Source: Uliginosibacterium paludis (GTDB taxonomy: Bacteria; Pseudomonadota; Gammaproteobacteria; Burkholderiales; Rhodocyclaceae). Taken from it: a stretch of 64,000 nucleotides of DNA. The stretch spans positions 1-64,000 of the forward strand of contig NZ_JBDIVF010000001.1 of assembly GCF_039631355.1 (NCBI RefSeq). Reading direction: 5' to 3'. Position 1 is the first letter of the stretch. Each line of letters begins with the position of its first letter. Positions 63,011 through 64,000 of the stretch are shown piece after piece. The position numbers and the translations under genes are program-made. The notes below the pieces were generated by a model that had not been told where the DNA came from, did not search any database, and saw only the letters and a list, made by a program, of their open reading frames with translations.

Positions 63011-64000
63011 TCACCGTGCCGCCAGCAGACTCGCGCAGCCACGCTTAGCGGCCGTCATGTTGTCGGCCTGTTCAGCGGAATACGGCACATCTTCGCCTTC
63101 GAGCAGGTAAGACCAGCCCATGACTTCGTCCTCCCATACGATGGCTCGGATGCCTTCATAGTTTGCAACAAGGCATCCATTGGTCTCCTTCGTCCAGCCG
63201 TTGGCGTTGAGCACTTCAAGGATGCGGCTCGCTTTGTCGACGGGGACCAACGCCTTCTCGACCGTAATGCCCGCCACGCCGCAGCCGACAAGCTGGCACC
63301 GGGCCCAAGTCACCTCGACATCCTGACGGGATGTTTTCTGGATCGCCGTGATGACGCGCTGGCGGTGATTCAATCCATACCCGCGTTCATCGGGGACGGA
63401 CTCCACGTAAGCCACCATGGCGACGTTTGGCTGGATGCCGCTGACGGCGCCGCATTCGCCGCTCGCGACGACGTCGAGGGCACTGGCGAGCTCGCGCATC
63501 GCTTTGCCTGTTTTGCGTGTGGATTCAACTTCCAGCCAGATGACGCGCTCGCCCTTTGACGCCATCCCGTCGGGAATCTTCGTGAGATCCGGGTTGTCAC
63601 GCCGGAGCATCTTCTCGGAATGGATGGCGTAGCCGCCTTCGAAGAGCAAACTGAGGATGCCGGCCGCGAGCAGGTCGTGACGCCAGGTGTGGTTCGGCCA
63701 CCAGCGCTTACCGTCGGTCTCGCCCCAGTCCTTGCCGCTTCTGGCAGAGGTGTAACCCGCATCCTGCAGCAGCCGCGCGCCAGACTCCGAGAGGACGACT
63801 GAGCGGCGGGCGCCGTCGGGTAGTTGGCGGGCGATGACGAGGCGCCTCGCCAGCCACCCGCGGATAATCCTGTCGGCGCGTGTGCGTGAGTAGCTGTCAC
63901 GCGGCCACATGAGGCGCCCCAGTTCGAGGCTGCGCAGCCACCCGAAACGGTGTATCCACAGCAGCCCTGCTACGTCGTTCTCGTGGCGCTGTTCAAACCC
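63011..64000 (-). CDS. Replication-relaxation-like protein (5' end outside window)
   Basis: The frame is open to the window edge, with 30 codons upstream of the Met at 63910 reading 'LLWIHRFGWLRSLELGRLMW', so it is partial. An N-terminal winged helix (with 'RIIRGWLARRLVIARQL' and 'VVLSESGARLLQ') leads to a domain with 'KIPDGMAS', then 'IWLEVESTRKTGKAM', a PD..ExE..K arrangement like that of restriction-type nucleases. This is the build of replication-relaxation/MobC-like proteins of plasmids and integrative elements. It is consistent with the island proposed to begin near 45.9 kb. Function as a nuclease or origin-binding factor is inference. Confidence 0.6.
   Translation of the reverse strand, partial: GFEQRHENDVAGLLWIHRFGWLRSLELGRLMWPRDSYSRTRADRIIRGWLARRLVIARQLPDGARRSVVLSESGARLLQDAGYTSARSGKDWGETDGKRWWPNHTWRHDLLAAGILSLLFEGGYAIHSEKMLRRDNPDLTKIPDGMASKGERVIWLEVESTRKTGKAMRELASALDVVASGECGAVSGIQPNVAMVAYVESVPDERGYGLNHRQRVITAIQKTSRQDVEVTWARCQLVGCGVAGITVEKALVPVDKASRILEVLNANGWTKETNGCLVANYEGIRAIVWEDEVMGWSYLLEGEDVPYSAEQADNMTAAKRGCASLLAAR

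Overview
The window is a 64 kb piece of a GC-rich proteobacterial chromosome, most likely a betaproteobacterium (Rhodocyclales/Burkholderiales-like). The pointers are a DUF3567-type protein, GreB, an adenosylcobalamin-dependent ribonucleotide reductase behind paired NrdR boxes, a sigma-32 htpG promoter and a complete MSHA-type pilus locus. Genus cannot be fixed from the sequence. Three runs of N (2487-2718, 28267-28294, 60799-61066) are assembly gaps; two of them lie inside coding repeats.

Layout, left to right. 1-8586: the 3' part of a giant Calx-beta/VCBS/RTX adhesin, with eight tandem units of exactly 357 bp and a type I secretion C-terminus. 8863-13494: a small membrane protein and a four-gene ABC efflux operon (membrane fusion protein, ATPase, two FtsX-type permeases). 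13498-17284: an EF-hand protein, then a Spy/CpxP-like gene divergent from a CpxRA-like two-component pair. 17288-23474: housekeeping genes, including a TonB-like protein, an HNH nuclease, htpG, greB, a DUF3567 protein, a YdcH-like protein and an HDOD protein. 23710-26577: nrdJ. 26600-29200: several tiny genes, among them a tandemly duplicated 59/60-residue 'FGAG' peptide gene carrying its own conserved promoter; a third family member sits at 18882-19022.

29265-43439 is one large minus-strand MSHA pilus operon in the order mshE-G-F-A-C-D-O-P-Q-I-J-K-L, where the secretion genes flank the pilin genes; mshB, mshM and mshN are not seen. An MFS exporter and a secreted hypothetical protein follow.

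At 45882-45901 lie 20 nt identical to the 3' end expected of a tRNA-Asp gene, with no tRNA body. This is the signature of an integrative-element attachment site, and its orientation puts the chromosome to the left and the element to the right. Everything rightwards fits an island: a type I secretion HlyD/ABC pair, a 2526-residue RTX protein with an N-terminal class 3 lipase, an AT-rich lipoprotein gene overlapping the lipase gene start, a second RTX protein with the same C-terminus, a glycosyltransferase, and at the right edge a partial replication-relaxation-like gene typical of mobile elements. Between the two RTX genes are decayed pieces of a second transporter gene and a second glycosyltransferase gene, showing that a [glycosyltransferase - RTX - ABC transporter] module was once duplicated and then eroded.

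The best candidate for something undescribed is the secreted RTX-lipase with its overlapping lipoprotein (a possible effector and immunity pair) on this tRNA-Asp island. Second is the FGAG small-protein family.
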